A stretch of DNA of 64,000 nucleotides from Prochlorococcus sp. AG-402-G10 (lineage in GTDB: Bacteria; Cyanobacteriota; Cyanobacteriia; PCC-6307; Cyanobiaceae): NCBI GenBank assembly GCA_003279445.1, contig QCHT01000001.1, forward strand, positions 186,001 to 250,000. The letters are read 5' to 3'. Of this stretch, positions 18,819 to 27,661 are shown one piece after another. The notes beneath the pieces were generated by a model. The model was not told where the DNA came from, did no database searches, and saw only the letters and a list, made by a program, of their open reading frames with translations. The first letter of the stretch is position 1. Every line of letters begins with the position of its first letter. The translations under genes were made by a program, and so were the position numbers.

Positions 18819-18959
18819 ATGACGCAACAAATTCAGGATCTATATTCTCTAGGCATTGAACCTTCAGATGTACTAGGATTTCAAACAGAGGAGGAATTAC
18901 TGGATGCTCTTATACCTCTTATGCAAGAGCTAGATCTCGAGGATGTTCTAGTAGCCTAA
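18819..18959 (+). CDS. Small acidic hypothetical protein (46 aa)
   Basis: A 46-residue frame beginning MTQQIQDLYSLGIEPSDVLG and ending in an acidic amphipathic helix (EEELLDALIPLMQELDLEDV). The ordered hydrophobic/acidic pattern looks like a real protein rather than a chance AT-rich frame. No family recognised. The ATG at 18819 is the only in-frame start, with no strong Shine-Dalgarno. Confidence 0.6.
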   Translation: MTQQIQDLYSLGIEPSDVLGFQTEEELLDALIPLMQELDLEDVLVA

Positions 18960-19550
18960 ATAAGAAATTTATTACTCCTGTCAAAAAAATATATGATTTT
19001 GAAAAATAATATTTTTTTAGCATTATATTCTATCTATCAATAATTTAATTATTCTAAAAACTTTTTTATCCATTTTTATATTGAGAGGCACTTATAGGCT
19101 CTTGGTAATACTTATTGTTCCAGACAACCTTAAACTATGATTTTAATGGAAAAGTCTATTTATGATAGTTTTGTGATTTTATACCAAAATATACAGAAAG
19201 AATTAATAACAAAATAATCAAGAAGGAATTTGAGTGACTGAAAAATTCTATTAACATAATCAAGCTACCTACTCCCTAAGGTTACTTAAGTAATCAGGAA
19301 AGCTAAAAAAAGGATATACTTATTAAAGCAGGACTAAGAGCCAAGAAGGAGAGTTGACAAAAATCATACAAGATATGAAAAATATTTAAATATAAATTTG
19401 TATAAGGAAATAATAATGATAAAAAATATTAAGATGTTGATTACAATGGAAATCTTCCTTTCTTAAAATATAATATTTTTGATAATTAGATAAGCAATTC
19501 ACGGTAATTCAATAATTTGTATCTCAGTAGAAATTCGCTTACGGCTCTAA
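18960..19550. other. AT-rich interval with no gene recognised
   Basis: About 590 bases of AT-rich sequence with only short frames lacking starts or protein-like pattern. A TTGACA occurs at 19355 but has no matching -10 at the right distance. I see no tRNA, terminator or repeat. Confidence 0.5.
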
Positions 19551-19778
19551 TTAATTTATTTCCGTTAATTCCTGTTCAAAAAACCATTGTGTTATTCCAA
19601 TATTTAATTTTACTACTAAACCGAATTGATTCCCATCAACCATTTTGTAACCCACTAATTTTCCATGAGGATCTTTTTTTAATTTAGTTATTACATTTAT
19701 AGGTAACCTATCCTTTAGATTATTTAAGTCAACTTCCAATAGTTGTCCTTTTTTTAGCTTGGAGGAGTCGGAGATCAA
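19551..19778 (-). CDS. DUF2862 family protein
   Basis: A 75-residue protein with KKGQLLEVDLNNLKDRLPINV, GYKMVDGNQFGLVVKL and the C-terminal TQWFFEQEL, the recurrent blocks of the cyanobacterial and plastid DUF2862 family, a small SH3-like beta protein of unknown function. Its length is normal. It is flanked by other small genes. Confidence 0.75.
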   Translation of the reverse strand: MISDSSKLKKGQLLEVDLNNLKDRLPINVITKLKKDPHGKLVGYKMVDGNQFGLVVKLNIGITQWFFEQELTEIN

Positions 19779-19866
19779 AATTTATGCTCAGGTAGTCAGT
19801 AGTTAAGAACTGTACTTAACTTATCTATTTTATTTAAAAGGAAATAAATATTGATAAGTAATGTTA

Positions 19867-20031
19867 TTACTGAAGTGTACCTTTTGCTCTTAGTGTTGAA
19901 TAGTCAATACCAAAAGGTCCGTACAGCCTTGAGAATGAATTGAAGGTTTTTCTCTTGTCTTCATTAATTGTTTCATCTACTAGCTTAACCCTTGATATTA
20001 ATTTACCCATTAACTTATTTAAGTTAGTCAT
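19867..20031 (-). CDS. Hypothetical small protein (54 aa)
   Basis: A 54-residue frame with N-terminal helix MTNLNKLMGKLISRVKLVDE and a Gly/Pro-containing tail (RLYGPFGIDYSTLRAKGTLQ). The basic N-terminal half and patterned tail suggest a real gene. No family recognised. The next upstream neighbour on the same strand is another small gene, about 215 bases away. Confidence 0.5.
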   Translation of the reverse strand: MTNLNKLMGKLISRVKLVDETINEDKRKTFNSFSRLYGPFGIDYSTLRAKGTLQ

Positions 20032-20246
20032 TACATAATAATGTCAGTGGTTTTTAAATTTTAATTTGATTATCAATAAGGTCAAGGAAATTTCCTAAAT
20101 ATTCAACAAGACTTAACCTAAGGATATTTAGACCTAGATAATTTAAAAATAAGCGAAGAATCAACTATGTCTTGATAGATACTTATATAAGCAAATGCAT
20201 ACATGTTGTGATTTGATTCTTGAAATTGCAGAATACTAAATTTGAT

Positions 20247-20405
20247 TTATGCTACTTGGGGCTCATCTTTTAAAGATCTATTATCTTCTACTAGACTTAA
20301 CTCTCTATTATTAGTATTCTCAATTGAATTTGTCCAATGAAATATCAAGACTTTGAGTTCTTTAATACGCTCTTCAGCTTTCTCAATCTTGTCTTGGATA
20401 GTCAT
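20247..20405 (-). CDS. Hypothetical small coiled-coil protein (52 aa)
   Basis: A 52-residue frame. Residues 1-22 (MTIQDKIEKAEERIKELKVL) form a heptad-like amphipathic helix, and the tail is acidic and polar (VEDNRSLKDEPQ). No family recognised. The heptad pattern argues against a chance frame. Confidence 0.5.
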   Translation of the reverse strand: MTIQDKIEKAEERIKELKVLIFHWTNSIENTNNRELSLVEDNRSLKDEPQVA

Positions 20406-20819
20406 TTAATGATTTATTCATTTCTTTTACTATGCGTTAAATTTTGGCTAAAGCAAGAGTTAGTTGTTTAGAAACTGACAATTACATGATAAGTAGTATT
20501 GCCTAGGAGCATGGACGGGTTCCTTCTCTGAAATTAATTGTGTGCGTTTTCACAATAGATTTCCATCCTTACTCATTTGATTTTTGTATCTTTTACGGGG
20601 ATGGCTCATAATGACTAAACTTCAGATATTAGATGTGTTTGTGTATTTTTGATCAATTTTACCGATGTTAGATCTTATAGTATTTATTACTTAGAGGAAT
20701 ATGCTATCAATCCTTTAGTATTGCTTTGTTTTTCCTTGGGGCCTTCATTTGTTTTTGATATAAGAGAATTAATTGGCCCAAAGCATCTTACTGTCATATA
20801 TTAATGATACTTACCTAGC
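20406..20819. other. Interval with no gene recognised
   Basis: About 410 bases with only very short frames (the longest with an ATG is about 13 codons at 20610). I see no RNA fold or repeat worth naming. Confidence 0.45.
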
Positions 20820-20825
20820 TTGAAA

Positions 20826-21065
20826 ATGAAAAAAGTTAAATATGCAGAAGTAGCTCCTTGGGACGGTGGACCAGAGCAGACTCATACCAACGATCCTGAG
20901 TGGATCATGCAAAAAGGCATTATTGAAGTGATTTTTAGCAGGAACCAATTAGACCATAATTATTTCCATATAAGACGAGGAGAGAAGGAAGAACAGGTTT
21001 TTACATTTCAAGCGCGTTATTTGTATCAGGAGCTATTAGACAAGGGATTTGTTTTAAAGGAATGA
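20826..21065 (+). CDS. Conserved-looking hypothetical protein (79 aa)
   Basis: A soluble protein with Trp- and Pro-containing N terminus (YAEVAPWDGGPEQTHTNDPEW) and a mixed alpha/beta body (IIEVIFSRNQLDHNYFHIRRGE, then ARYLYQELLDKGFVL). No family recognised. The ATG at 20826 is preferred; a TTG at 20820 would add two residues. Its ordered composition stands out against the AT-rich flanks. Confidence 0.65.
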   Translation: MKKVKYAEVAPWDGGPEQTHTNDPEWIMQKGIIEVIFSRNQLDHNYFHIRRGEKEEQVFTFQARYLYQELLDKGFVLKE

Positions 21066-21207
21066 TTTGATTGCGTAGATCTACTTATCTTTGGCTTTAA
21101 AAGGCTACCTGGGAATTTAATGAGTAGATATCCCTATCTCTTTTTCATGATTTTTTATTTGGAAAAGGTATTCTTCCCCTTAAATCACAGCAATATTCAT
21201 TACATAC

Positions 21208-21423
21208 TTTTCCACAAAGCTTTATTTGTAATTTATTTCCACATAATTCTTAGATTTAACTCTTACTCTGCAAATTTTTTAACAATCAATACATTCTCTT
21301 GTAAAGTCTTGCTATGACAGCTTATAGATCCATTACATTTCCTTTTGATTTATCCACATATCTCACTGGCCTAGCTGTTGATTGATAATCACGTAAATAT
21401 GAGTGTTGTGGAAAAGTGGAAAA
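21208..21423. promoter_or_regulatory. Cluster of DnaA-box-like 9-mers
   Basis: Five sites occur within 216 bases: TTTTCCACA at 21208, ATTTCCACA at 21235, the E. coli consensus TTATCCACA at 21350, and on the other strand TGTGGAAAA at 21407 and AGTGGAAAA at 21415. The stretch 21066-21558 holds no convincing gene. A DnaA-binding regulatory or replication-related role is inferred; the usual cyanobacterial oriC lies near dnaN, which is not in this window. Confidence 0.4.
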
Positions 21424-21558
21424 CTGTAGTTGCTGTCCCTCTGACTATTGCTGTTAGTTAGTTAACTTGTCTAAGAAGAATTAATTTGCAAGGCAATCTA
21501 GATCTACTAGTTGAATACACCGTAGCTCTAGACTTTTGTGAAGGACCTTTAGGGCTAC

Positions 21559-24500
21559 TTATTGTTTGATCTTTTCAATTATGTTATTAGTTAAACTCTT
21601 ATCAATAGAGGCTATTTGACCTGCCATTTTCGTTAACCAATCTATCAGTTTTTCTAATAGATTATCGACATCTAATGTCGCTATTCCTCTGAAGGTAACA
21701 GTAGATATGTTTCCTGCGCTCTTAAAAATAAGTCTGCTTTGAAGATGAGGATCTATACCCTTTCTCAATGTATTGAATGTAGATTCATTCATTAATGTTT
21801 CCATTACTATATTAGGCTTCCTTTGCATAATTCTGGAGAAACCAGCTGTTTTGGCTATTATTTTCAATTTCATTATTAAAACAAGTGATTGAACTGGTGG
21901 GGGGAGCGCTCCAAATCTATCAATCCAAGAGGCTGTTAACTCTAATAATTTATCTATAGTTTCGCAGTCTGATGCTGATTTGTAAGCTATTAATTTTTCT
22001 TCATTTTCGGTAATCCATGTTCCTGGTATAAATGCTGTTACTGGTAAGTCAACCTTTGTTTCTTCTACTACTGGGATTGCTTGACCTTGTATTTCAGCTA
22101 TAGATTCGTGGAGTATTTCCATATATAGATCAAAACCTATAGCTTCCATTTGACCACTTTGTTCTATACCTATTAGATTTCCAACTCCTCTGATTTCCAT
22201 ATCCCTCATTGCTAGTTGGTATCCGCTACCTAGTTCGCTAAATTGTTGAATTGCTTTTAATCTTTGGATTGCTTTAGGTTGTATTTGGGAGCTAATTGGA
22301 TAAAAAAGCCAAGCATGAGCTTGTATTCCACTCCTACCTACTCTTCCGCGAAGTTGATAGAGTTGAGATAAACCGAAGGTATGTGCATCCTCAATTAATA
22401 TCGTATTAACAGTTGGTATATCTAAACCACTTTCGATAATTGTTGTGCACAACATTATGTCGGCCTCTCCGGAACTGAAAGCTATCATTGCATTCTCAAG
22501 TTCTCCCTCGTCCATTTGGCCATGCGCAATTATTAATTTAATGTTTGGTACCATTTCTTTTATTTTTTCGGCAACTATTCCTATTCCACTTATTCTTGGT
22601 ACTACATAAAAAATTTGGCCTCCTCTTCCAATTTCCTGGCATATTGCACTTCTAACTATTTCATCTTCTTTATGAACTAAATGTGTTTTAATTGCTCTTC
22701 TTAACGGTGGAGGAGTTGTTATTAAACTCATTTCTCTTACTCCAGATAGGCTCATATATAGGGTTCTAGGGATAGGCGTTGCTGAGAGAGTTATAACATC
22801 TACATGCTTTTTTAATGATTTTATCTTTTCCTTCTGAGTTACTCCAAATCTTTGCTCTTCATCTATAACTAATAATCCAAGGTCCTTATACTCTATGTTT
22901 TTTGAGAGCAGCAAATGAGTACCAACTATCGCGTCTATTTGTCCATCTTTAAGCTCAGTAATTATTGTTTTTCTTTCACTAGCAGACTTAAACCTATTTA
23001 GTAAGGAAACTTTTATTGGATATGGGGCAAATCTATCTGATAACGTCCTCCAGTGCTGCTGCGATAACACTGTCGTTGGAGCTAGAAGTGCAACTTGCTT
23101 CCCAGACGTAATTGCCTTAAATAATGCACGAATAGCAACTTCAGTTTTACCAAAACCAACATCTCCACAAACTAATCTATCCATAGGATTTGCTTTCTCC
23201 ATATCTCTTTTTATTTCTGCTACGGCTTTAACCTGATCTGGTGTTGCCTGAAATGGGAACGCTTCTTCTAATTCTCTTTGCCAGGGACCATCTTTCGGGA
23301 AAGCATATCCTTTTGTATTTAGCCTTTCAGCATATAGTTTAATTAAATCAATGGCGACCTTGCTAATAGCTTTTCTTGCTTTTTCTTTTGCATTTGACCA
23401 AGTATTGCCACCTAATTTATTTATCTTTGGAGCTTTATCATGAGAACCTCTATACCTACCTAAGGAGCCGAGCTGATCAGCTGCTACTCGAAGTGTACCA
23501 TCCAAATATCTAACTAAAATATAGTCCCTACTTTCATTATTAATGACTAATTTCTCAATCTGCATAAATTGTCCAACACCATGGTTTCTATGAACTACAT
23601 AATCCCCATTGGTCAACTTTGATGGATTTACTACCTTACTAGCTGCTATTTTCCTTTTTCTAATGTAACCGTTAGAAGAAACTATTTGTTGACCAAAGAA
23701 TTCTTTATCAGTAAGTAACAAAATTTTCCATGGAGCTAGTTCTATTCCTTCTAAGTCAGTATTACTATTAATCTTTAGAGATACAGGTGTCCGTTGACTT
23801 ATTAACTTACTTATATTAACCAAATCATGACTATTCTGAACAAATTTTACAATACATTCATGTTCCTCTAGCAGTGCACTGGCTCTACTTGGTTGAGCTG
23901 AGGATATCCATATAGAATAATTTTTCTTTTGGTAATTTTTAATTAATTCACTTAGTTTTCCAAATTGATTTGGATAAGTAGTAATGCCAGTTGATTTTGA
24001 ATGGAAAGTATTTTTTGTATTATTAGCTACTATTAGGGATTGAAATAAATCAATTCCAATGAAATTTTCTAGCGGGCTAAAAGGGTCTTGTTTATTAGTA
24101 TTTATTGAGGGTAAAATACTAATTATCTCTTTAGTGTCTTTATAATTTTTTAGAAGTTCAGCATAAGTTAAATCAAGATGATCCAACCATATCTTGGTAT
24201 GGGAAAGGCACTGCTTCCTCTCATCCAAAACTACAAAAGTAGAATCACTTATATAATCTAAAATAGAACAGCTGTTATGCTGATACTTATATAAAATTTG
24301 TCTTATATTTTGGAGTTCCTCATTAGTATCATTTTTATCTTGATTATAATTTTCTAGCTCTCTTGATTGCACATTAATATTAATTGGCACAATTGAAATC
24401 TCTTCTATTTCATCCAGTGACCTTTGAGTAACAGGATCAAATTCTCTTAATTTATCTACTAGGTCTCCATAGAGCTCCAAACGATATGGCAATTCATTAT

Positions 24501-25068
24501 TAATTGTATATATGTCAACTATGTCTCCCCTTCTACTCCACATTCCCTCTTGATCTGTGGTAGAGGCTTTGGTATAACCGCAATTTGATAAATTAAAACT
24601 AAGTTCAGTTAAATCTAGTTCATCACCTTTCTTAATTGATATACATTTTTCCTTGAGACCTAATGGAGGAGGTAGATGCAAGTGTAATGCTCTTTCAGTA
24701 CATATAATGGCAATGGAATCTCTTTGAGAATTTGATATTAGTTCACTTAATACAGTTAATTGTCCCCAGATTATTTCCGAAGCTATTGGTGTAGATTCAA
24801 AAGGAGAAACTTCGCTATTAGGGTAAAGAAAGGTTTTTTCCCAGCCAAGAAGATCTAATATTGAAAGCCATCTATTTCCATCCTCAATTGTAGGAACAAT
24901 TACTAGTAAAGGGCTTTCAGCCTTTTTAGCTAATGATGAACTTATCAGCACTTTCCCGGTTAATGACTCTGCATTAATCGTCAGCCTGTCTTCACGAGTA
25001 CATCTGTTTATTAGCTCTTCAGTCAGGGACGAATCGGCTAAAGTTGATATTACTGACTCTAAGGACAT
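21559..25068 (-). CDS. mfd: Transcription-repair coupling factor Mfd
   Basis: A 1169-residue superfamily 2 translocase that removes stalled RNA polymerase and recruits UvrA. The N-terminal UvrB-like module includes RRGDIVDIYTI. The polymerase-interacting domain (about 495-550) carries GDYVVHRNHGVGQF and YLDGTLRVAADQL. The RecG-like motor has Walker A GDVGFGKTEVA (about 635-645), DEEQRFG (about 733), and QLRGRVGRSGIQAHAW. The C-terminal TRCF domain follows. Length is normal for the family. It is downstream of a 237-aa gene on the same strand. Confidence 0.97.
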   Translation of the reverse strand: MSLESVISTLADSSLTEELINRCTREDRLTINAESLTGKVLISSSLAKKAESPLLVIVPTIEDGNRWLSILDLLGWEKTFLYPNSEVSPFESTPIASEIIWGQLTVLSELISNSQRDSIAIICTERALHLHLPPPLGLKEKCISIKKGDELDLTELSFNLSNCGYTKASTTDQEGMWSRRGDIVDIYTINNELPYRLELYGDLVDKLREFDPVTQRSLDEIEEISIVPININVQSRELENYNQDKNDTNEELQNIRQILYKYQHNSCSILDYISDSTFVVLDERKQCLSHTKIWLDHLDLTYAELLKNYKDTKEIISILPSINTNKQDPFSPLENFIGIDLFQSLIVANNTKNTFHSKSTGITTYPNQFGKLSELIKNYQKKNYSIWISSAQPSRASALLEEHECIVKFVQNSHDLVNISKLISQRTPVSLKINSNTDLEGIELAPWKILLLTDKEFFGQQIVSSNGYIRKRKIAASKVVNPSKLTNGDYVVHRNHGVGQFMQIEKLVINNESRDYILVRYLDGTLRVAADQLGSLGRYRGSHDKAPKINKLGGNTWSNAKEKARKAISKVAIDLIKLYAERLNTKGYAFPKDGPWQRELEEAFPFQATPDQVKAVAEIKRDMEKANPMDRLVCGDVGFGKTEVAIRALFKAITSGKQVALLAPTTVLSQQHWRTLSDRFAPYPIKVSLLNRFKSASERKTIITELKDGQIDAIVGTHLLLSKNIEYKDLGLLVIDEEQRFGVTQKEKIKSLKKHVDVITLSATPIPRTLYMSLSGVREMSLITTPPPLRRAIKTHLVHKEDEIVRSAICQEIGRGGQIFYVVPRISGIGIVAEKIKEMVPNIKLIIAHGQMDEGELENAMIAFSSGEADIMLCTTIIESGLDIPTVNTILIEDAHTFGLSQLYQLRGRVGRSGIQAHAWLFYPISSQIQPKAIQRLKAIQQFSELGSGYQLAMRDMEIRGVGNLIGIEQSGQMEAIGFDLYMEILHESIAEIQGQAIPVVEETKVDLPVTAFIPGTWITENEEKLIAYKSASDCETIDKLLELTASWIDRFGALPPPVQSLVLIMKLKIIAKTAGFSRIMQRKPNIVMETLMNESTFNTLRKGIDPHLQSRLIFKSAGNISTVTFRGIATLDVDNLLEKLIDWLTKMAGQIASIDKSLTNNIIEKIKQ

Positions 25069-25121
25069 CTATTTTATATTTATAATTAGTAAGGATTGAT
25101 CAAAGACTAACATACTTTAAG

Positions 25122-25835
25122 TTAGTTTCTACGATCTAATTCTTGCTCCAATAATTGTATGAATTTCAAAAGTTCTTTTTTTGTTAATAAATTTCTGCTA
25201 TTCTTATTAAATTGTTTATTAAGAAAATCTCTAGCCTTTACTGTCTCCCAACCTAAAATATCTAGCAGTTTATTTGATTTTAGAATTAAGTTTTCAGAAT
25301 TAAAAAGCTCTTTATAATCTTTAGCTGCTGAGCCTTCCTTTATTTTTTTTAGTAGAGATATAAATAACATAATATCCTCGTAACTTGTTATCCGGTCTCT
25401 ACTTCGGTATTGTAGAGATTCATTTATAAAAAGATCTTCATCTTCCTTAGACCACCCTATTCTCTTTATTTCATAGTCTATAGCATAAATCTCTTCGCTC
25501 CAGTCATTAGGACTATCAATAGTTTGATTAGTAGTTGATTTGTAAGTGGGGAGATCTATTGAGGGATCTTTTGAATCTTTTGAATTTTCAGTGTTAATTA
25601 ATGGTTGCTTATTAGTTGCCTTAGTTTGCTTATTGCTAGTGTTATTTTTTACAACCAATTCGGATTGAGATAGATTGACTCTTCCCATTGCCTTACTTAT
25701 CGCATTGTTCTCGGCTTCGTTGACATCCTTCCCTTGTCCTAGTGCACTTGAAACTAGCATTTGGTTTTCAGAAACAGTTATTCTTACGATAATTTTATTT
25801 TCGTCAACATGGCAAAGTTCAGAATTAATTTGCAT
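25122..25835 (-). CDS. Cyanobacterial hypothetical protein (237 aa)
   Basis: The first 60 residues look like a small alpha/beta module (IIVRITVSENQMLVSSALGQ, then EAENNAISKAMGRV), reminiscent of a dsRBD-like or Rad52-like helix with the pattern A-x-G-x-G-x-x-x-x-EAE-x-x-A. A low-complexity Asn/Thr/Lys linker (about 62-105) follows, then a helical C-terminal domain (about 110-235). I cannot name a family with confidence. It precedes mfd by 54 bases on the same strand, which might link it to DNA metabolism, but that is context only. Confidence 0.65.
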   Translation of the reverse strand: MQINSELCHVDENKIIVRITVSENQMLVSSALGQGKDVNEAENNAISKAMGRVNLSQSELVVKNNTSNKQTKATNKQPLINTENSKDSKDPSIDLPTYKSTTNQTIDSPNDWSEEIYAIDYEIKRIGWSKEDEDLFINESLQYRSRDRITSYEDIMLFISLLKKIKEGSAAKDYKELFNSENLILKSNKLLDILGWETVKARDFLNKQFNKNSRNLLTKKELLKFIQLLEQELDRRN

Positions 25836-25926
25836 TTTTTCAGTGGGATTTAATCCTGATATAGAGTCTATTTTACTTTCACTATAATAAGTTTACTTCA
25901 GATATGGAGCCAAGGCTTTATCTTCT

Positions 25927-26634
25927 ATGGATTCAGCAGCATTAGATTCCTTCACTCCTTTATTAGATGGTGTCGATAGATGGGGAGAACTTGCCCCACT
26001 CTTACCATTATTAATTCTCCTTGAGATTGTGTTGTCGGCAGATAATGCTGTAGCACTTGCTTCAATCACTAAGAGGCTTAACAATATACAATTACAACGC
26101 AAGGCTCTCAACATAAGTATTGTATTCTCACTTGTCTTAAGAATTGGCTTAATATTAGCAGCTAATATAATAATTAAATATACATTTATACAGATAATAG
26201 CATCCTTTTATTTGCTTTCAATTGTTATTAATAAATTCATTTTTGATGGTGATCAGGAAGATATCCAAACAAAATTGAAGGACGATCCTCCTCTTAATTT
26301 TCTTAAAATGATAGCACTCCTAGCGTTTACTGATCTTGCTTTTTCGGTTGACAGCGTAACTGCTGCTGTTGCTATAAGTGATCAATTGCTTCTTGTTATT
26401 ACAGGCGCAATTGTAGGAGTGATTGCCCTTCGCTTTACAGCAGATTATTTTATTAGATGGCTTGAAATATATACAAATCTAGAGAATGCTGGTTATCTAG
26501 CTGTGGCCTTAGTAGCTATAAAATTATTATTAGAAATTCTTTTTAAAGGTATAGAATCATATGAATTTATATTCTTTGTACTTCTGGTATTTATATTTCT
26601 ATGGGGATTTTCTGATCGGGTAAGGACTAATTGA
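25927..26634 (+). CDS. TerC-family integral membrane protein
   Basis: A 235-residue protein with about seven membrane helices and the TerC signature in LLPLLILLEIVLSADNAVALASI (about 27-49) and FTDLAFSVDSVTAAVAIS (about 131-148). Both carry the S-[AV]-D motif thought to bind Mn or other metals. The plant homologue (PDM/TERC) supports thylakoid biogenesis, and bacterial members export Mn. A thylakoid or plasma membrane location is inferred. It is convergent with fmt, overlapping by eight bases. Confidence 0.88.
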   Translation: MDSAALDSFTPLLDGVDRWGELAPLLPLLILLEIVLSADNAVALASITKRLNNIQLQRKALNISIVFSLVLRIGLILAANIIIKYTFIQIIASFYLLSIVINKFIFDGDQEDIQTKLKDDPPLNFLKMIALLAFTDLAFSVDSVTAAVAISDQLLLVITGAIVGVIALRFTADYFIRWLEIYTNLENAGYLAVALVAIKLLLEILFKGIESYEFIFFVLLVFIFLWGFSDRVRTN

Positions 26635-27661
26635 TGGGATGACTGTTAAAGCTCATTTCCTTATGCTTATTATAAGTTGACAGTTGCTGGATAAGTGATT
26701 TTCCAAATAGCTCACTTTTACCTTCTATCTTAGCTCCTTTTACTAACAATAGGCTTTCGCTTGTTTTCACTACTATTCCTACTTCAGAATTGGTATCTAT
26801 AATTTGGCCAGGTTTTATATTTTTATCTTCCTTCCCTATAAATGATCTTATATTTTCATCAAGATAATTAGCGAATTTATCATTAATCGGTATAGTTTGT
26901 GTGATCTTAATTCTTTTATTAAAAAAAAATGTATAACAGTTTGGGTAAAGACCTAATACTTTTTGATGTATCTTTGTTGATGTGTCGTGCCAGTTAATCA
27001 GGTAATCATCCTTATTAATTAATCTAGCATAGGTTTTTTCCCTGTCTATATTTTCTTGGTTAATTAAGCCTATACTTTCAATTGACTCATCATTATTTTT
27101 ACATTTTTGTATCTTATTGAGTGCGATGATAATTTTTCTAGAGGATAAGTTACTTAGCTTTTCTTTCACAATATCTGAATTATCTAAACAACCTATGTCT
27201 ATGGATTCCTCAAGTAAAACTGCTCCAGTATCAAGTCCTTCATCCATTTTAATTATACAAACACCAGTTTGTTTATCTCCGTTAGTAACAGCCCATTGAA
27301 TTGGAGCTGCTCCTCTCCACTTTGGTAATAGAGATGCGTGTATATTCCAACAACCATATTTAGGCAGATTTAGTATCTTCTTAGGAAGGATTTGTCCGAA
27401 AGCAACGACAACATATAAATCTGCTTCTAAATCCTCTAAAAATTTCCATGTTGCTTCGTCTGATTTTATTTTCTCAGGAGTAAATGTTGGAATATTTAGC
27501 TCAATTGCTTTTTGCTTAATGGGGGAGAATGATAAGTCTTTTCCACGACCTCTTTTTTTGTCTGGTTGAGTAACTACGGCAATTATGTTATGCGAACTAT
27601 TTCTTATAGCTTCAAAGATTGGTATGCAGAATTCTGGGGTACCCCAAAAAATAATATTCAT
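26627..27661 (-). CDS. fmt: Methionyl-tRNA formyltransferase
   Basis: A 344-residue enzyme formylating initiator Met-tRNA using 10-formyl-THF. The N-terminal formyltransferase domain shows IIFWGTPEFCIPIFEAI, HASLLPKWRGAAPIQWAV (catalytic Asn-His context) and DEGLDTG. The C-terminal domain includes RLINKDDYLINW. The length is slightly above E. coli Fmt because of insertions. Its start overlaps the stop of the upstream tldE by four bases. Confidence 0.95.
   Translation of the reverse strand: MNIIFWGTPEFCIPIFEAIRNSSHNIIAVVTQPDKKRGRGKDLSFSPIKQKAIELNIPTFTPEKIKSDEATWKFLEDLEADLYVVVAFGQILPKKILNLPKYGCWNIHASLLPKWRGAAPIQWAVTNGDKQTGVCIIKMDEGLDTGAVLLEESIDIGCLDNSDIVKEKLSNLSSRKIIIALNKIQKCKNNDESIESIGLINQENIDREKTYARLINKDDYLINWHDTSTKIHQKVLGLYPNCYTFFFNKRIKITQTIPINDKFANYLDENIRSFIGKEDKNIKPGQIIDTNSEVGIVVKTSESLLLVKGAKIEGKSELFGKSLIQQLSTYNKHKEMSFNSHPIN

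Noticed and set aside
21120-21317. 65-codon frame downstream of the 79-aa protein gene
   Set aside because: Composition is random AT-rich, with no patterned helix, and it overlaps the DnaA-box cluster; more likely a chance frame.
16927-21558. Genomic island or prophage remnant in the gene-poor stretch
   Set aside because: No integrase, tRNA att site, transposase or phage gene is seen; the small proteins include cyanobacterial core families (DUF2862, DUF2389).
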